In this document: positions 53,955 through 63,946 of the stretch, piece by piece
Layout: every line of letters starts with the position of its first letter
How positions within the stretch are numbered: position 1 is the first letter of the stretch
DNA from: Luteimicrobium album
GTDB lineage: Bacteria; Actinomycetota; Actinomycetes; Actinomycetales; Cellulomonadaceae
Reading direction: 5' to 3'
Assembly: GCF_030161555.1 (NCBI RefSeq)
Contig: NZ_BSUK01000001.1
Coordinates: forward strand, 2,046,001 to 2,110,000
Length of the DNA stretch: 64,000 nt
Position numbers and translations under genes: made by a program
The notes under the pieces: model-generated
Databases searched by the model: none
What the model was told of the DNA's origin: nothing
What the model saw: the letters and a program-made list of their open reading frames with translations, nothing else

Positions 53955-54845
53955 GTGGAGATGCGGCAGCTGCGGACGTTCGAGGCGGTCCTGCGGCACG
54001 GCACGGTGACGGACGCCGCGGTCGCGCTGGGGCTCGCGCCGTCGTCGGTGTCGGAGCAGGTGCGCTCGCTCGAGCGCTCGCTCGGCGTGGACCTCTTCGT
54101 CCGCCGGCCGGGCGGCATGCGGCCGACCGCGGCCGGGGAGCGCCTGCGGGGCTGGGCGCGTCGGCTCCTGGCCGACGCCGAGGCCGCGCGCCGCGACGTC
54201 GCCGCGGTCCCGGAGACGGTCCGGCTGGGGGCGCTCGAGACGATCGCCGCGACCTACGTGCCGCGGGTCGCCGCGCGTCTCGCGGCGGAGCGGCCCGGCC
54301 TGGACGTGGCGCTCACGTCGTCGGTCTCGCGCGCCGCCCTGCTCGACGGCGTCCTCGACGGGTCGCTCGACGCCGCCCTCGTCCTCGACTCCGGAGGTCC
54401 GCTGGGCGAGCTCGGGTACCCGGTCCCGTCGGGGGCGCTCGAGCACGTCGACGTCGAGCCCGTCCCGCTCGCGCTCGTCGCGGCGCCCGGTCACCGGCTC
54501 GCGGCGGCGGCTGGTCTCGAGCCGGTCGACCTGCGCGGTGAGCGGCTCCTCGTGAACGTCCCCGGGTGCTCGTTCCGGTACGCGGGCGAGCGCCTGCTCG
54601 GCGAGGTCGTCGAACGGGTCGAGGCGGGTGGGGTGCCGGTGCTGCGGTCCTGGGCGGCGCAGGGGCTCGGCCTCGCGCTGCTGCCCGAGTTCGCCGTGTC
54701 CGACGACATCGCCGCGGGCACGCTGGCCCGGCTCGACCTCGACGTCCCCGCGCTCGCGCTCCGGCTCGTCTTCCGGGCCGGCTCCGACGCCGACGACGAC
54801 CTGCGCGCGCTGCTCTACGCGGTGGTCGCGCCCGACACCCTCTAG
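53955..54845 (+). CDS. LysR-family transcriptional regulator
   Basis: 296 residues from GTG 53955 (ATG 53961 is two codons inside). N-terminal HTH: MRQLRTFEAVLRHGTVTDAA, VALGLAPSSVSEQVRSLERS, LGVDLFVRRPGGMRPTAAGE. C-terminal periplasmic-binding-like effector domain from about residue 90: VRLGALETIAATYVPRVAAR, VPLALVAAPGHRLAAAAGLE, GLGLALLPEFAVSDDIAAGT. It lies divergent from the MFS gene at 52343-53743 with an operator-like dyad between them. Effector unknown. Confidence 0.9.
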   Translation: MEMRQLRTFEAVLRHGTVTDAAVALGLAPSSVSEQVRSLERSLGVDLFVRRPGGMRPTAAGERLRGWARRLLADAEAARRDVAAVPETVRLGALETIAATYVPRVAARLAAERPGLDVALTSSVSRAALLDGVLDGSLDAALVLDSGGPLGELGYPVPSGALEHVDVEPVPLALVAAPGHRLAAAAGLEPVDLRGERLLVNVPGCSFRYAGERLLGEVVERVEAGGVPVLRSWAAQGLGLALLPEFAVSDDIAAGTLARLDLDVPALALRLVFRAGSDADDDLRALLYAVVAPDTL

Positions 54846-54854
54846 CCTCGGGGT

Positions 54855-56578
54855 GTGCCTGCCCAGTACCTGAGGATCGCCGGCGCGGACGCCGCGACGT
54901 CGCGTGCCGTGCGCCGCTCGCTCGCCGCCCTGCGCCGCCAGATGGAGATCCCGGACGACTTCACGCCCGAGGTCCTCGCCGACGCCGAGCGCGCGGCCTC
55001 CCGCGGTCCGACCCTCGCGACACCCGGACCCGGGCGCGAGGACCTGCGCTCCGTGCCCTTCCTCACCATCGACCCGCCGGGCTCGATGGACCTCGACCAG
55101 GCGATGGCCCTCGAGCGCGTCAGCGGGTCCGGGAGCGCCGGGCCCGACGGCGCAGGCTCGGGTTTCGTCGTGCACTACGCCATCGCCGACGTCGCCGCGT
55201 TCGTCGAGCCCGGTGGCCCCGTCGACACCGAGTCGCACGCGCGCGGCACGACGCTCTACGGCCCGGACGGGCGCACGCCGCTCCACCCCGCGACGCTCTC
55301 GGAGGGCGCGGCGAGCCTCCTGCCCGACGCCGACCGTCCGGCCGTCGTCTGGCGGATCGTCCTCGACGGGCGTGGGGAGATCGTCGAGGAGACCGCCGAC
55401 GCACCGGGTGTCACCGTGCGCCGCGGTGTCGTGCGGTCCGTCGCCCGCCTGAACTACGAGGAGGCGCAGGCCGCGCTCGACGGGCGAGCGCCGTCGTCGG
55501 GCAGCCAGGACGAAGGGGAACCCGACGATGCGCGGTGGCCGGACAGCGTCGGGGAGACGCTCGCCCTGCTGAAGGAGATCGGGTCGTTGCGGCAGGAGCG
55601 CGAGCGCGAACGCGGCGGCGTGTCGCTCGACGTGCCCGAACAGGTCGCCGTCACCCACGACGACGGCACCACCACCCTCGAGCTGCGCTCCACCCTGCCC
55701 GTCGAGGGGTGGAACGCCCAGATCTCCCTGCTCACCGGGATCGCGGCGGCGCGGCTCATGCGCGCCGGCGGGGTCGGGATCCTGCGCACGCTCCCGCCCG
55801 CGGACCCGCGGGACGTCGCCCGGCTCCGCCGCACCGCGCGAGCGCTCGGCATCCCGTGGCCCGCGGAGCAGTCCTACGGGGAGCTGCTGCGCACCCTCGA
55901 CTCCGCCCAGCCCCACCACGCCGCGTTCCTCACCGAGGCGACGACGCTGTTCCGCGGTGCGTCGTACCTGGCGTTCGGCGGCACGGACCTGCCGGCGGCG
56001 TCCGAGCTGCCCGAGCTGCCCACCGTGTCCGACGACCCGGGCGACGGCGTCGTCACGCGGCACGCCGCGATCGCCGCCGAGTACGCGCACGTCACCGCGC
56101 CGCTGCGGCGGCTCGTCGACCGGTACGGCACCGAGGCATGCCTTGCGGCGTGCTCGGGCGATCCCGTGCCCGGTTGGGTGCTCGACGGGCTCGGCGCGTT
56201 GCCCAAGATCATGGCCCGCACGGGGCAGAAGGCCGGGTCGTTCGAGCGGGCGTGCCTCGACACCGTCGAGGCCGCCCTCGTCGCGGACCGGGTGGGGGAC
56301 GTGTTCGACGGCGTCGTCGTCGACGTCGACGACAAGCCCGCGAAGCCGAAGGACGCGGCGGACCCCGCCCGCGCCGCGGGGAGCGGGGACAGGTGGTGGT
56401 CGCGAAGCCCGCCCTCCGCGCGTCGGTCACGGGGGCCGCGCTGCCGCTCGGCGAGCCCGTCCGGGTGCGGCTCACCGAGGCGTCCGTCGAGGAACGTCGC
56501 ATCGCGTTCGTCCTCGCCGAGGGTGACGTCCCGTCCGCCGACGGTGACGTCGGCGCCGCCGGCGAGCGTGGCGTATGA
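54855..56578 (+). CDS. RNB-domain ribonuclease (RNase II/R-like) (frameshifted at 56385-56388)
   Basis: About 574 residues after adding one G to GGGG 56385-56388. Catalytic block [15 protein letters not shown]: three of the four Asp of the RNase II site are present, the fourth is Gln. [20 protein letters not shown], the RNB core [20 protein letters not shown] and the C-terminal [20 protein letters not shown] with DRYG follow. No cold-shock domains or S1 domain are visible, so this is the short RNB form found in actinobacteria. A 3'-5' exoribonuclease role is inferred. Leaderless GTG (TAGCCT at 54843-54848). Confidence 0.82.
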
Positions 56579-56964
56579 CGCCGCGTCGCCGCACCGCGCC
56601 CGACGCCGGACGCGCGGCCATCGCCGGATGGCGCGCGGCGCTCGCCGCCGGGTCCGGGCCGGTGCGCGCCGACGTCGCCACCGCGGTCCGTTTCACGCTC
56701 GAGGAGCTCGCCGACGTCGCCCCCGGTCACGCCGTCGAGGTCCGCGTTCCGCCGTGGGGTGCGGTGCAGGCGATCGAGGGTCCGCGACACACGCGGGGGA
56801 CGCCGCCGAACGTCGTGGAGACCGACCCGGAGACGTGGTTCGGGCTCGTGACCGGGACACTCGGGTGGGACGACGCCGTCGCCGACGGGCGCGTGCGGGC
56901 CTCGGGTGAGCGCGCGGCCGAGGTCGCCCGGTGGTTGCCGCTGCAGGCGGCGCGCCCGCGCTAG
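56575..56964 (+). CDS. Sterol carrier (SCP2-like) family protein, small actinobacterial type
   Basis: 129 residues, ATG in the stop of the ribonuclease gene. The sequence [20 protein letters not shown], followed by [20 protein letters not shown] and a [17 protein letters not shown] end, is the signature of a small actinobacterial SCP2-related family often encoded close to purine biosynthesis genes. No enzymatic role is established. Co-transcription with the ribonuclease is suggested by the 4-base overlap. Confidence 0.78.
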   Translation: MTPRRRTAPDAGRAAIAGWRAALAAGSGPVRADVATAVRFTLEELADVAPGHAVEVRVPPWGAVQAIEGPRHTRGTPPNVVETDPETWFGLVTGTLGWDDAVADGRVRASGERAAEVARWLPLQAARPR

Positions 56965-57003
56965 GTGTACCGGGCGCAGACGCACGCCGCCGAGCCCACG
57001 ACG

Positions 57004-57468
57004 TCAGGCTGTTTCCAACGGGCGTGACCATGCGACCTCGCGGTCGAGCTGGCCGGTCTGCTGGAACAGGCGCATCTGATGGGTGTGAGCGAGCGCCTGA
57101 GCGAGCTCGTCACGATCGGCTTGCGCGAAACCGAGACTCTGCCAGAACGGCCCGGAACGGCGGCTGAAGAGCCAGGCCGTCGTCGCTCCCTCTTCCGCGG
57201 CCCGTTCCAGGGCGAATCGGGCAAGGGCACTGCCTCGCCCGCGGGATCGTTCCGCAGAGCTCACGGCGACGCTCCGGATCAGGGCGTGACGGCCATCGGC
57301 GCTCATCTCGTAGCCGGTGCTCCCGACAACCGCACCCTGTTCGTCGCGTCCGAGCCACAACCGAACGTTCTCGGCATCCAGGCCGCTGAGGGTCAGGTCG
57401 ACCTGACCCAGGAAGGCCGTCAACGCTCCGACGTCCGCGGCCTTGCACTGCTCGAGATCCACGCGCAC
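57004..57468 (-). CDS. GNAT-family acetyltransferase, ArsN2-like
   Basis: 154 residues. Motif A: GRHALIRSVAVSSAERSRGR, GSALARFALERAAEEGATTA, WLFSRRSGPFWQSLGFAQAD. The pattern (RSVAV...R-G-R-G, LFSRRSGPFWQSLGF) matches the short GNATs annotated as ArsN2 near arsenic genes, but no arsenic genes are nearby, so the function is only family level. It ends 39 bases from the sterol-carrier gene (convergent) and lies downstream of the HNH endonuclease gene. Codon use is less GC-biased than neighbours in places. Confidence 0.75.
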   Translation of the reverse strand: MRVDLEQCKAADVGALTAFLGQVDLTLSGLDAENVRLWLGRDEQGAVVGSTGYEMSADGRHALIRSVAVSSAERSRGRGSALARFALERAAEEGATTAWLFSRRSGPFWQSLGFAQADRDELAQALAHTHQMRLFQQTGQLDREVAWSRPLETA

Positions 57469-57548
57469 CAGTCAACCATCCGCACCTCGCGGACCGAGCT
57501 CGTCAGATCGGGTCGCTGCGCGAGCGGAGCCCGGAGCGGTGGCCCTGC

Positions 57549-57584
57549 GTCAGAACGGGGGTGGGCGTCAGAACGGGGGTGGGT
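57549..57584 (-). repeat. 18-base tandem duplication covering the stop codon of the HNH gene
   Basis: Two perfect-length copies of an 18-base unit (CGTCAGAACGGGGGTGGG type; last base variable). On the minus strand the first copy encodes DPPPF-stop and the second repeats the same bases beyond the stop, so it does not alter the protein. Confidence 0.7.
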
Positions 57585-59267
57585 CGTCGTCGGCGACCGC
57601 GTCGGTGATCTCGTCCGGGGCGGGGAAGGCGAGTGCGGGTCGGGTGGTGTGTTCTTGTCCGGTGGGCGAGGTCCAGGCCAGGGTGCCGTCGGTGCCGGTG
57701 TGGCGCGCGTCCCAACGGGTGGCGTGCTTGAGACGGTGGTGTGTGCGGCACAGGTGGGCGAGGTTCGTGGCGTCGGTGGTCCCGCCGGTGACGTAGGGCA
57801 CGGTGTGGTCGGTGTCGCAGCGCCTCGCGGCCCGCGAGCAGCCGGGGAACCGGCAGGTGGCATCGCGCAGGCGCAGGTAGGCGCGTAGGTCCGCCGGGAC
57901 GGTGTAGGTGCCGCGTCCCAGCGCGAGGACGGCCCCGGTGTGGGGGTGGGTGAGCAGGCGCCGGAACGAGGGTGCCCGGGCCGCGAGGAGGGTCGCGGTG
58001 TGGTCGTCGATCGGCCCGTACCCGTCCAGGTGCGCGACCTGCGGGCACGCCGCCTCAACGACCCGCGACGGTGCCGGTGGTGGCGGCGGTGACGATGACG
58101 CCGGTAGCGGGCCGGCCGAACGTGGTGGGGTCGTGCGATCGTCCAGGCCGGTGCCCTGCGGTGGTTCGCCTTGGGTGGTCAGGGTGCGAAGCAGGGTGAG
58201 GACGGGGACGGTGACCGTGACGTGGGGCACGATGCTGCGCGCGATCCGGGCCATCGCCTCCCGGGTCGCGGCCACGCGCCGGGCAGAGTCGTCGGGCTCG
58301 AACGTGGCGTGTTGCAGCCGGTCCCACAGCTCCCGCACCCCGGCCGGGCCCCCTCCTCGGGCCGCTCGGTGCCTGAACCGTCCGGGCCGCCGGGACGATG
58401 GCTCGGGTCAGTGTCCAGGCCGGTGTCGGCGACTGGCACCTGGAGGCTGAGGGCGGCCAGGTCGAGGGTGCCGTCGTCGAGCAGCAGCGCGGACAGCACG
58501 TCCGCGCGCAGCTGGTCGACGGTCCGCGGCTCATCCGGGCCACCCAGCACGGCCACGGCCCGATCGATCCGGTCCTCGACCGCGCACGCCGTGGCCGCGG
58601 GCAGGTACGCGGTGAGGAACGCCATCCCGTCCCGGGCCGGTTCGACCCGCACCCACCGGCGGGCCGCGGCCCGCTCGTGGCGGACGTTGACCGGTTCGGC
58701 GAGCCGACGCTCCCGGCACCGGGCGACGTGGCGCCCGAACGCACCCGGCGGCATCGACCCCGCGACCGGCAACGCCGCGGTCTCGACCTCGGCCCGGTCG
58801 GAGGGGTCGAGGTCGCCGGTGTGCTCCACCACAGCTTGGGCGTGGCGGTAGGACACCCGACCCGCCCGCATCCCCGCGACCGTCGCAGGCAGGGCACCCA
58901 CCAGGACCTGCGCCTCGTCCAGCAACCGCGACGCGGTGCGTTCGTGCACCGTGAGAGCCGTCGCGACCTCGGCGACCAGGGCACGCTAAGCCAGCGTGGC
59001 GTCCTCGGACCCGGACCACGCATCCGGAGCCAGGTCCGGGGCCAGCAACGACCCCGGGTCGGACTCGACCAGCCGCCGCGCGACCTCCAACAGCTCGGTC
59101 CGCCACCCGGTCGCGGTCCGGATCATCGACTCGACCTGACCGATCGCCCGCACGACCCCCGCCACCGTGGCCTCGTCCTCCCCCAGACTCAACGACGGCA
59201 CCCCGCCCTCCGGGCCGGAATGGGAGGGCACAGCGAGATCAGAACCCGCGCCCGCCGTCGTCGTCAT
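57568..59267 (-). pseudogene. HNH endonuclease with DUF222 domain, interrupted by an amber codon and a frameshift
   Basis: Three collinear parts of one DUF222/HNH gene of about 566 residues, start ATG 59267 (MTTTAGAGSD). Part 1 runs to an in-frame TAG at 58986-58988 (SEDATLA-stop); the same frame then continues RALVAEVATALTVHERTASR. Part 2 carries DUF222 core sequence (AGRVSYRHAQAVVEHTGDLD, GMAFLTAYLPAATACAVEDR). A one-base loss in CCCC 58338-58341 shifts to part 3, which contains the HNH motif CDTDHTVPYVTGGTTDATNL plus AHLCRTHHRLKH. These genes are multicopy and often decayed in actinobacteria. The amber codon cannot be a homopolymer error, so this is scored as a probable pseudogene. Confidence 0.75.
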
Positions 59268-59399
59268 GCCCCCAGTCAACACCGACCCACCGACACCCAC
59301 TCGAACAGGCGTTCGAAACCACCGGGTTCGGCTCGCCGAACCCGGTTGCTCGTCGATATCCGCTCGTCCTCAGGCGGCCATCGGACGACGATCGGGTGC

Positions 59400-59810
59400 A
59401 TGGCATCGGAGATCGAGCGCATCAACCCCGCCGGCCTGCACGGAACCCCGGGCTACCACCATGTGACCGTCGTGCCCGCCGGTCGGACCGCGTACCTCGC
59501 CGGCCAGTGCCCGCTCGACGGTGCGGGGAACCTCGTGTCGGACGATCTCGACGCGCAGATCGACCAGGTCGCGGCGAACGTCCTCGCGGCCCTGGCCGTC
59601 GTCGGCACTGGGCCCGAGGACGTCGTCCGCACGGTGATCTACGTCGTCACCGCTGACCGCGGCGTTCTCGGACGCGTGTGGGACAGGTTGACCACCTCGG
59701 CGGTCGGGCCCGCGTTCACCACCGCGAGCACGTTGCTGGGGGTCGCGCAGCTCGGGTTTCCGGGTCAGCTGGTCGAGGTCGACGTCACGGCGGCCCTGCC
59801 GGCCTCGTAG
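59400..59810 (+). CDS. RidA-like (YjgF/UK114) family protein lacking the catalytic Arg
   Basis: 136 residues. Family pattern: INPAGLHGTPGYHHVTVVPA, GRTAYLAGQCPLDGAGNLV, DLDAQIDQVAANVLAALAVV, DVVRTVIYVVTAD, LGFPGQLVEVDVTAALP. RidA proper deaminates 2-aminoacrylate using a conserved Arg near PARSTVGV. Here that position reads AFTTASTLLGV with no Arg, as in Rid subfamilies of unknown function. It stands alone between the HNH pseudogene and a convergent unknown gene. Confidence 0.82.
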   Translation: MASEIERINPAGLHGTPGYHHVTVVPAGRTAYLAGQCPLDGAGNLVSDDLDAQIDQVAANVLAALAVVGTGPEDVVRTVIYVVTADRGVLGRVWDRLTTSAVGPAFTTASTLLGVAQLGFPGQLVEVDVTAALPAS

Positions 59811-59864
59811 TCGGCGCGGCTCGCACTCCCCGTGGCTCTGCCCGACGAGAGCGTTGGCCGGCCC

Positions 59865-60266
59865 TCAACCGCGGTCGCCGTCGAGCGGAACCGCCACGAC
59901 CTGGACCTCGTCCGCGTACACGACGCGCCCGGGGCTGCTGGTGCGTCGTTCGACCCACGCGACCCCGTACCGGTCGAGCAGGACGAGGTACTCGCGTGCC
60001 TTGTCGACGAGCTCGACCGCCGACGCCCTGAACCAGGCCTTCGCCCCGGGGTTCACCGCTCGGTCGTAGACCAGCGGGTCGACCGCGGACGGGTCCCGGT
60101 AGGCCTCGGTGCACCAGGCGTTGCTGCGACGCCACCACGCATGGTCCTCCGCGGTGAGGACGCCCGCCCGCGCGAGCCCGTTCGCCAGCCCGAACACTCC
60201 CGGATGGTGCCCGCGCGCGTTCGGTTCGGCGCTCTCGAACCGCACGAGCTCCGCATCCCGACCCAT
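59865..60266 (-). CDS. Conserved protein of unknown function
   Basis: 133 residues. I recognise the overall pattern (ARGHHPGVFGLANGLARAGV, AEDHAWWRRSNAWCTEAYRD, YDRAVNPGAKAWFRASAVEL, LDRYGVAWVERRTSSPGRVV) as a small actinobacterial family with no assigned function. It is soluble and Trp-rich. A TAGCGT -10 box on the minus strand (plus 60275-60280) ends 8 bases before the ATG, so the transcript is likely leaderless. Convergent with the RidA-like gene. Confidence 0.65.
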   Translation of the reverse strand: MGRDAELVRFESAEPNARGHHPGVFGLANGLARAGVLTAEDHAWWRRSNAWCTEAYRDPSAVDPLVYDRAVNPGAKAWFRASAVELVDKAREYLVLLDRYGVAWVERRTSSPGRVVYADEVQVVAVPLDGDRG

Positions 60267-60509
60267 GGCGGTGGACGCTAGCCGCGACCACCCGCTCCTG
60301 CGGTGGTGGCGCGCCGTCCGCGTGCGGAACCGGCCGCCGTCGGGCAGCGTGTGGCGCGGGGTGACGCCCCGTTCACAGGCCGTTCATCACGGCGACACGG
60401 GCGTGCCCTGGGATGACGACGACGTCCGGTGCCACGACGACCGCACGTCGCCGTGCGGTTCGGGCGCCGCCCGAGCTCGCGAGACAGCTCGACACACCGA
60501 GGAGTCAAC

Positions 60510-63361
60510 GTGGACGGTCAGCACAGCTGGAGGAGGGTCGCGGCGCTCGGCGCGACGGCGGCCCTCGTGGTCACGGGCGGGGGAGCGGCCGCGTGGGCCG
60601 CCACGGGCGGAGGTGACGGCCCGACGGCGCAGGCCGACGCCGCCTCGCACGTCGTGATCTCGGAGGCGTACCTGTCGGGTGGCAGCGCCAACGCCCCCTA
60701 CACGACGAAGTTCGTGGAGCTCTACAACCCGACGGGCTCGGCGGTCGACGTCGACGGCTGGTCGGTGCAGTACCGCCCGGCGACGGGGACGGGCGCGTCG
60801 ACCTCCACGGTCGCCCTCACCGGGTCCATCGCTGCCGGCGGGCACTACTTGGTCGCGGGAGGCTCGAACGGCGCGACGGGCGAGGCCCTCCCGACCCCGG
60901 ACGCGTCGGGCGTGGCGCTCAACCCGTCGGGCTCGACGGGCACGCTCGTCCTCGCGTCGACGGCCGACAAGCTCACCCTCCCCACAGGCTCGGTGACGGG
61001 CAGCGCTGCGACCGCCGCGCACGTCGTCGACCTCGTCGGGTACGGGACCTCGAACACGTACGAGGGCCACCCGGTCACGGGGCTCCCCGGGAACACGACG
61101 CCGAGCTCGCTGCAGCGCGCGGGCGACGGCGCGACCGACACCGACGACAACGCCGCCGACCTCACCGTCGGCTCGACGGTCACCCCGCAGAACACGGGCG
61201 ACGACACGACCCCGACCGACCCGGGCACCCCGGACCCCGGCACGGACGCGACGATCGCCGAGGTGCAGGGCACCACCGACACCAGCCCGTACGTCGGCAA
61301 GACGGTCACGACTCGCGGCGTCGTGACGGCGGCGTACCCGACGGGCGGCTACAACGGCCTCTACATCCAGACGCCGGGCACGGGCGGCGACGTCGATCTC
61401 GCGACGCACCACGCGTCCGACGGCCTCTTCGTCTACTCGAGCGCGGCCGCCGCAGCACTGAAGCCCGGCCAGTACGTCGAGGTCACGGGCACCGTCTCGG
61501 AGTACTCGGGCCTGACCGAGCTGTCCGCCACCACGTGGACCGTCCTCGACGATGCCGTCCCCGCGGTCAAGCCCGCGACGGTCGCCTTCCCGAGCACCGA
61601 CGCGCAGCGCGAGAGCCTCGAGGGCATGCTGGTCGCGCCCACGGGCCACTACGTCGTCGCCGACAACTACGACACGAACTACTACGGGTCGTTCCTGCTC
61701 GCTGCGGGCGACAAGCCGTTCGTGCAGCCGACGCAGGTCGGCCGCCCGGGAGCGCCGAGGCGCAGGCCGCGGTCACCGACCGGGCCGCGCGCGGCGTCGT
61801 GCTCGACGACGGTGCGACGACCAACTTCTCGACGGCCGCCAACACGAGCAAGCCGCTCCCGTACCTCACGGGCGGCAAGCCGGCGCGCGTCGGAGCCCAG
61901 GTCACCTTCACGACCCCGGTGATCCTCGACTACCGGTACGACGCGTGGGCCTTCGAGCCGCTCGCCCAGCTCACGCCCGACGTCGCGGACGCCGTCCAGC
62001 CCGTCACGTTCGAGAACACCCGCACGGACGCCCCGAAGGTCGCGGGCACCCTGCACGTGTCGAGCTTCAACGTCCTCAACTACTTCACGACGACGGGCGA
62101 CCAGCTCTCCGGCTGCCAGCCGTACACCGACCGCGACGGCAACCCGATCACCGTGAAGACGGGCTGCAACGCCCGCGGCGCGTGGGACGCGGCCAACCTG
62201 GACCGCCAGCAGACCAAGATCGTGAACGCGATCAACGGCCTCGGCGCGGACGTCGTCTCGCTCGAGGAGATCGAGAACTCGCTCACCACCGACGGCGAGA
62301 ACCGCGACGCCTCGCTCGCGAAGCTCACGGACGCGCTCAACGCGGCCGCGGGCGCCGGGACGTGGAAGTTCGTGCCGTCCCCGGCGAACCTCCCGGCCGA
62401 CGAGGACGTCATCCGCGTCGCATTCATCTACAAGCCGGCCGTCGTGCAGCCCGTCGGCGACTCGAAGCTGCTCGTGGGCTCGGCGGCCTTCGACGGGATC
62501 GCCCGCCAGCCGCTCGCCCAGACCTGGCGCCCGGTCGGTGGCACCCAGGCCGACGACGTCGTCGTGGTCTCGAACCACTTCAAGTCCAAGGGCACCTTCG
62601 ACGGCGACAACCCCGGCCCGGGCGACACCGACACGGGCGACGGGCAGGGCGCGTACAACGCGACGCGCGTCAAGGAGGCGAACGCCGCCCTCGACTTCGC
62701 GACGGCGTTCGCGAAGGACGCGGGGACCGACAAGATCCTGCTGGTCGGCGACTTCAACGCCTACGGCCAGGAGGACCCGGTCAAGGTCATCACCGACGCC
62801 GGGTACACCGACCTGGGTGCCACGACGGGCAAGCAGACGTACCTGTTCGACGGGTACGTGGGGTCGATCGACCACGCGTTCGCGTCGGCGTCGCTCGCGA
62901 AGGTCGCCAAGGCCGACATCTGGAACATCAACTCGGTCGAGCCGATCGCGGGCGAGTACAGCCGGTACAACTACAACGTGACGAACCTCTACGACACGAC
63001 GCCGTTCCGGTCCTCCGACCACGACCCGATCCTCGTGGGCCTCGACCTGCCGCTGAAGGCGCCGGTCGACGTGCGGCTCAAGGCGCTCACGGCCGTGCCG
63101 TTCTGCTCGGCCGGGAAGGTGTACCTGTCGACGTCGGTCGTGGCGGGCGAGCCCAAGCACGCGCTCGACATCCGCCTCACCACGACCTACGGCGACCAGA
63201 AGTTCACCAAGGTCGCGCCGCTGACGTCGGTGTCGCAGGTCTTCGCGACGGGCAAGGCCTCGATCCCGGCGGGCACCCTCACGGTCGCCGGCTACTACTG
63301 GGACGGCGCCGGCCACTACCAGGTCGACACCAAGGCGTACAAGGCGAAGGACTGCAGCTGA
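60510..63361 (+). CDS. Secreted ExeM/NucH-type endonuclease with lamin-tail domain (frameshifted at 61748-61750)
   Basis: About 950 residues after adding one G to GGG 61748-61750; GTG 60510 with GAGGAG RBS. Signal-anchor helix VAALGATAALVVTGGGAAAW at the N-terminus, then a lamin-tail domain (SHVVISEAYLSGGSANAPYT, FVELYNPTGSAVDVDGWSV), a Thr/Asp-Pro linker, an OB-fold region (VGKTVTTRGVVTAAYPTGG), and the endonuclease/exonuclease/phosphatase domain: SSFNVLNYFTT, VSLEEIEN, VVVSNHFKSKG, LLVGDFNAYGQEDP, SIDHAFAS and SSDHDPILVGL (metal and catalytic residues). C-terminal Cys pair near the end. Extracellular DNA degradation, for phosphate or biofilm, is the likely role. Confidence 0.85.
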
Positions 63362-63419
63362 CCGGCTCTGACCAGGGCAGGTCCTGAGGTCCCAGGTGGG
63401 GCCGGTAGGGTCGGGCGAC

Positions 63420-63853
63420 GTGAGCACCACGCCCGACCCTGCCGGCCCCGCCGCGCGTCCGGAAGACGCCCGCACCCCCGACGACGAGACGACCTCGGGC
63501 ACGTCGGCAGAGCCCGTCGCCGAGCCGGAGGACGAGGCCGAGCCCGTCGAGGTCGAGCTGCCCTCGGACGCGCGGGTCGAGGCGACCGACGTCGACGTCA
63601 CCGCCGCCGTCGAGGGGCGGACGCGCCGCGCCCCCGGTACCAGAACTTCCTCAAGGCGGGGGCGCTGCTGGGCGCGGTCCTCGGTCTCGTGGTCGGTGGC
63701 CTCATGCTCTCGCGCTGGGGCGGGAACTCGATCGACAAGCCGGGCGTCCTCTTCTCGCTGGTCGTCCTCGCCGGGGTCTGCCTCGGCATGGCCGTCGCGG
63801 GCCTGCTCGCGGTCTACTCCGACCGCCGCAGCCTCGACCGCCACCGCGGCTGA
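63420..63853 (+). CDS. Small membrane protein of unknown function with acidic N-terminal tail (frameshifted at 63631-63635)
   Basis: About 144 residues after adding one C to C5 63631-63635. The first 75 residues are acidic and disordered (AEPVAEPEDEAEPVEVELPS). Two transmembrane helices follow in the restored frame: NFLKAGALLGAVLGLVVGGL and PGVLFSLVVLAGVCLGMAVA, then a basic tail YSDRRSLDRHRG. Small proteins of this layout are common near purine genes in actinobacteria; function unknown. TAGGGT at 63406-63411 is a possible leaderless -10 box for GTG 63420. Confidence 0.65.
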
Positions 63854-63917
63854 GCGACGTCCCCGCAGGAGGGTCGTCCTCGGGGCGACACGCCGACGTC
63901 TTCCGCACGTCACAGTC

Positions 63918-63946
63918 TTGACACAGCCCCGACATACGGGTCAGGT
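63918..63946 (+). promoter_or_regulatory. Candidate promoter reading out of the window
   Basis: A perfect TTGACA at 63918-63923, 17 bases, then TCAGGT at 63941-63946, a reasonable actinobacterial -10 box. The gene it serves lies beyond base 64000; nothing else is seen in 63854-64000. Confidence 0.5.

Noticed and set aside
50328-56090. A 1920-codon open frame on the minus strand
   Set aside because: It runs antisense to the ABC, MFS, LysR and ribonuclease genes, which all have clear domains; its translation is low-complexity Arg/Asp/Val sequence typical of GC-rich shadow frames.
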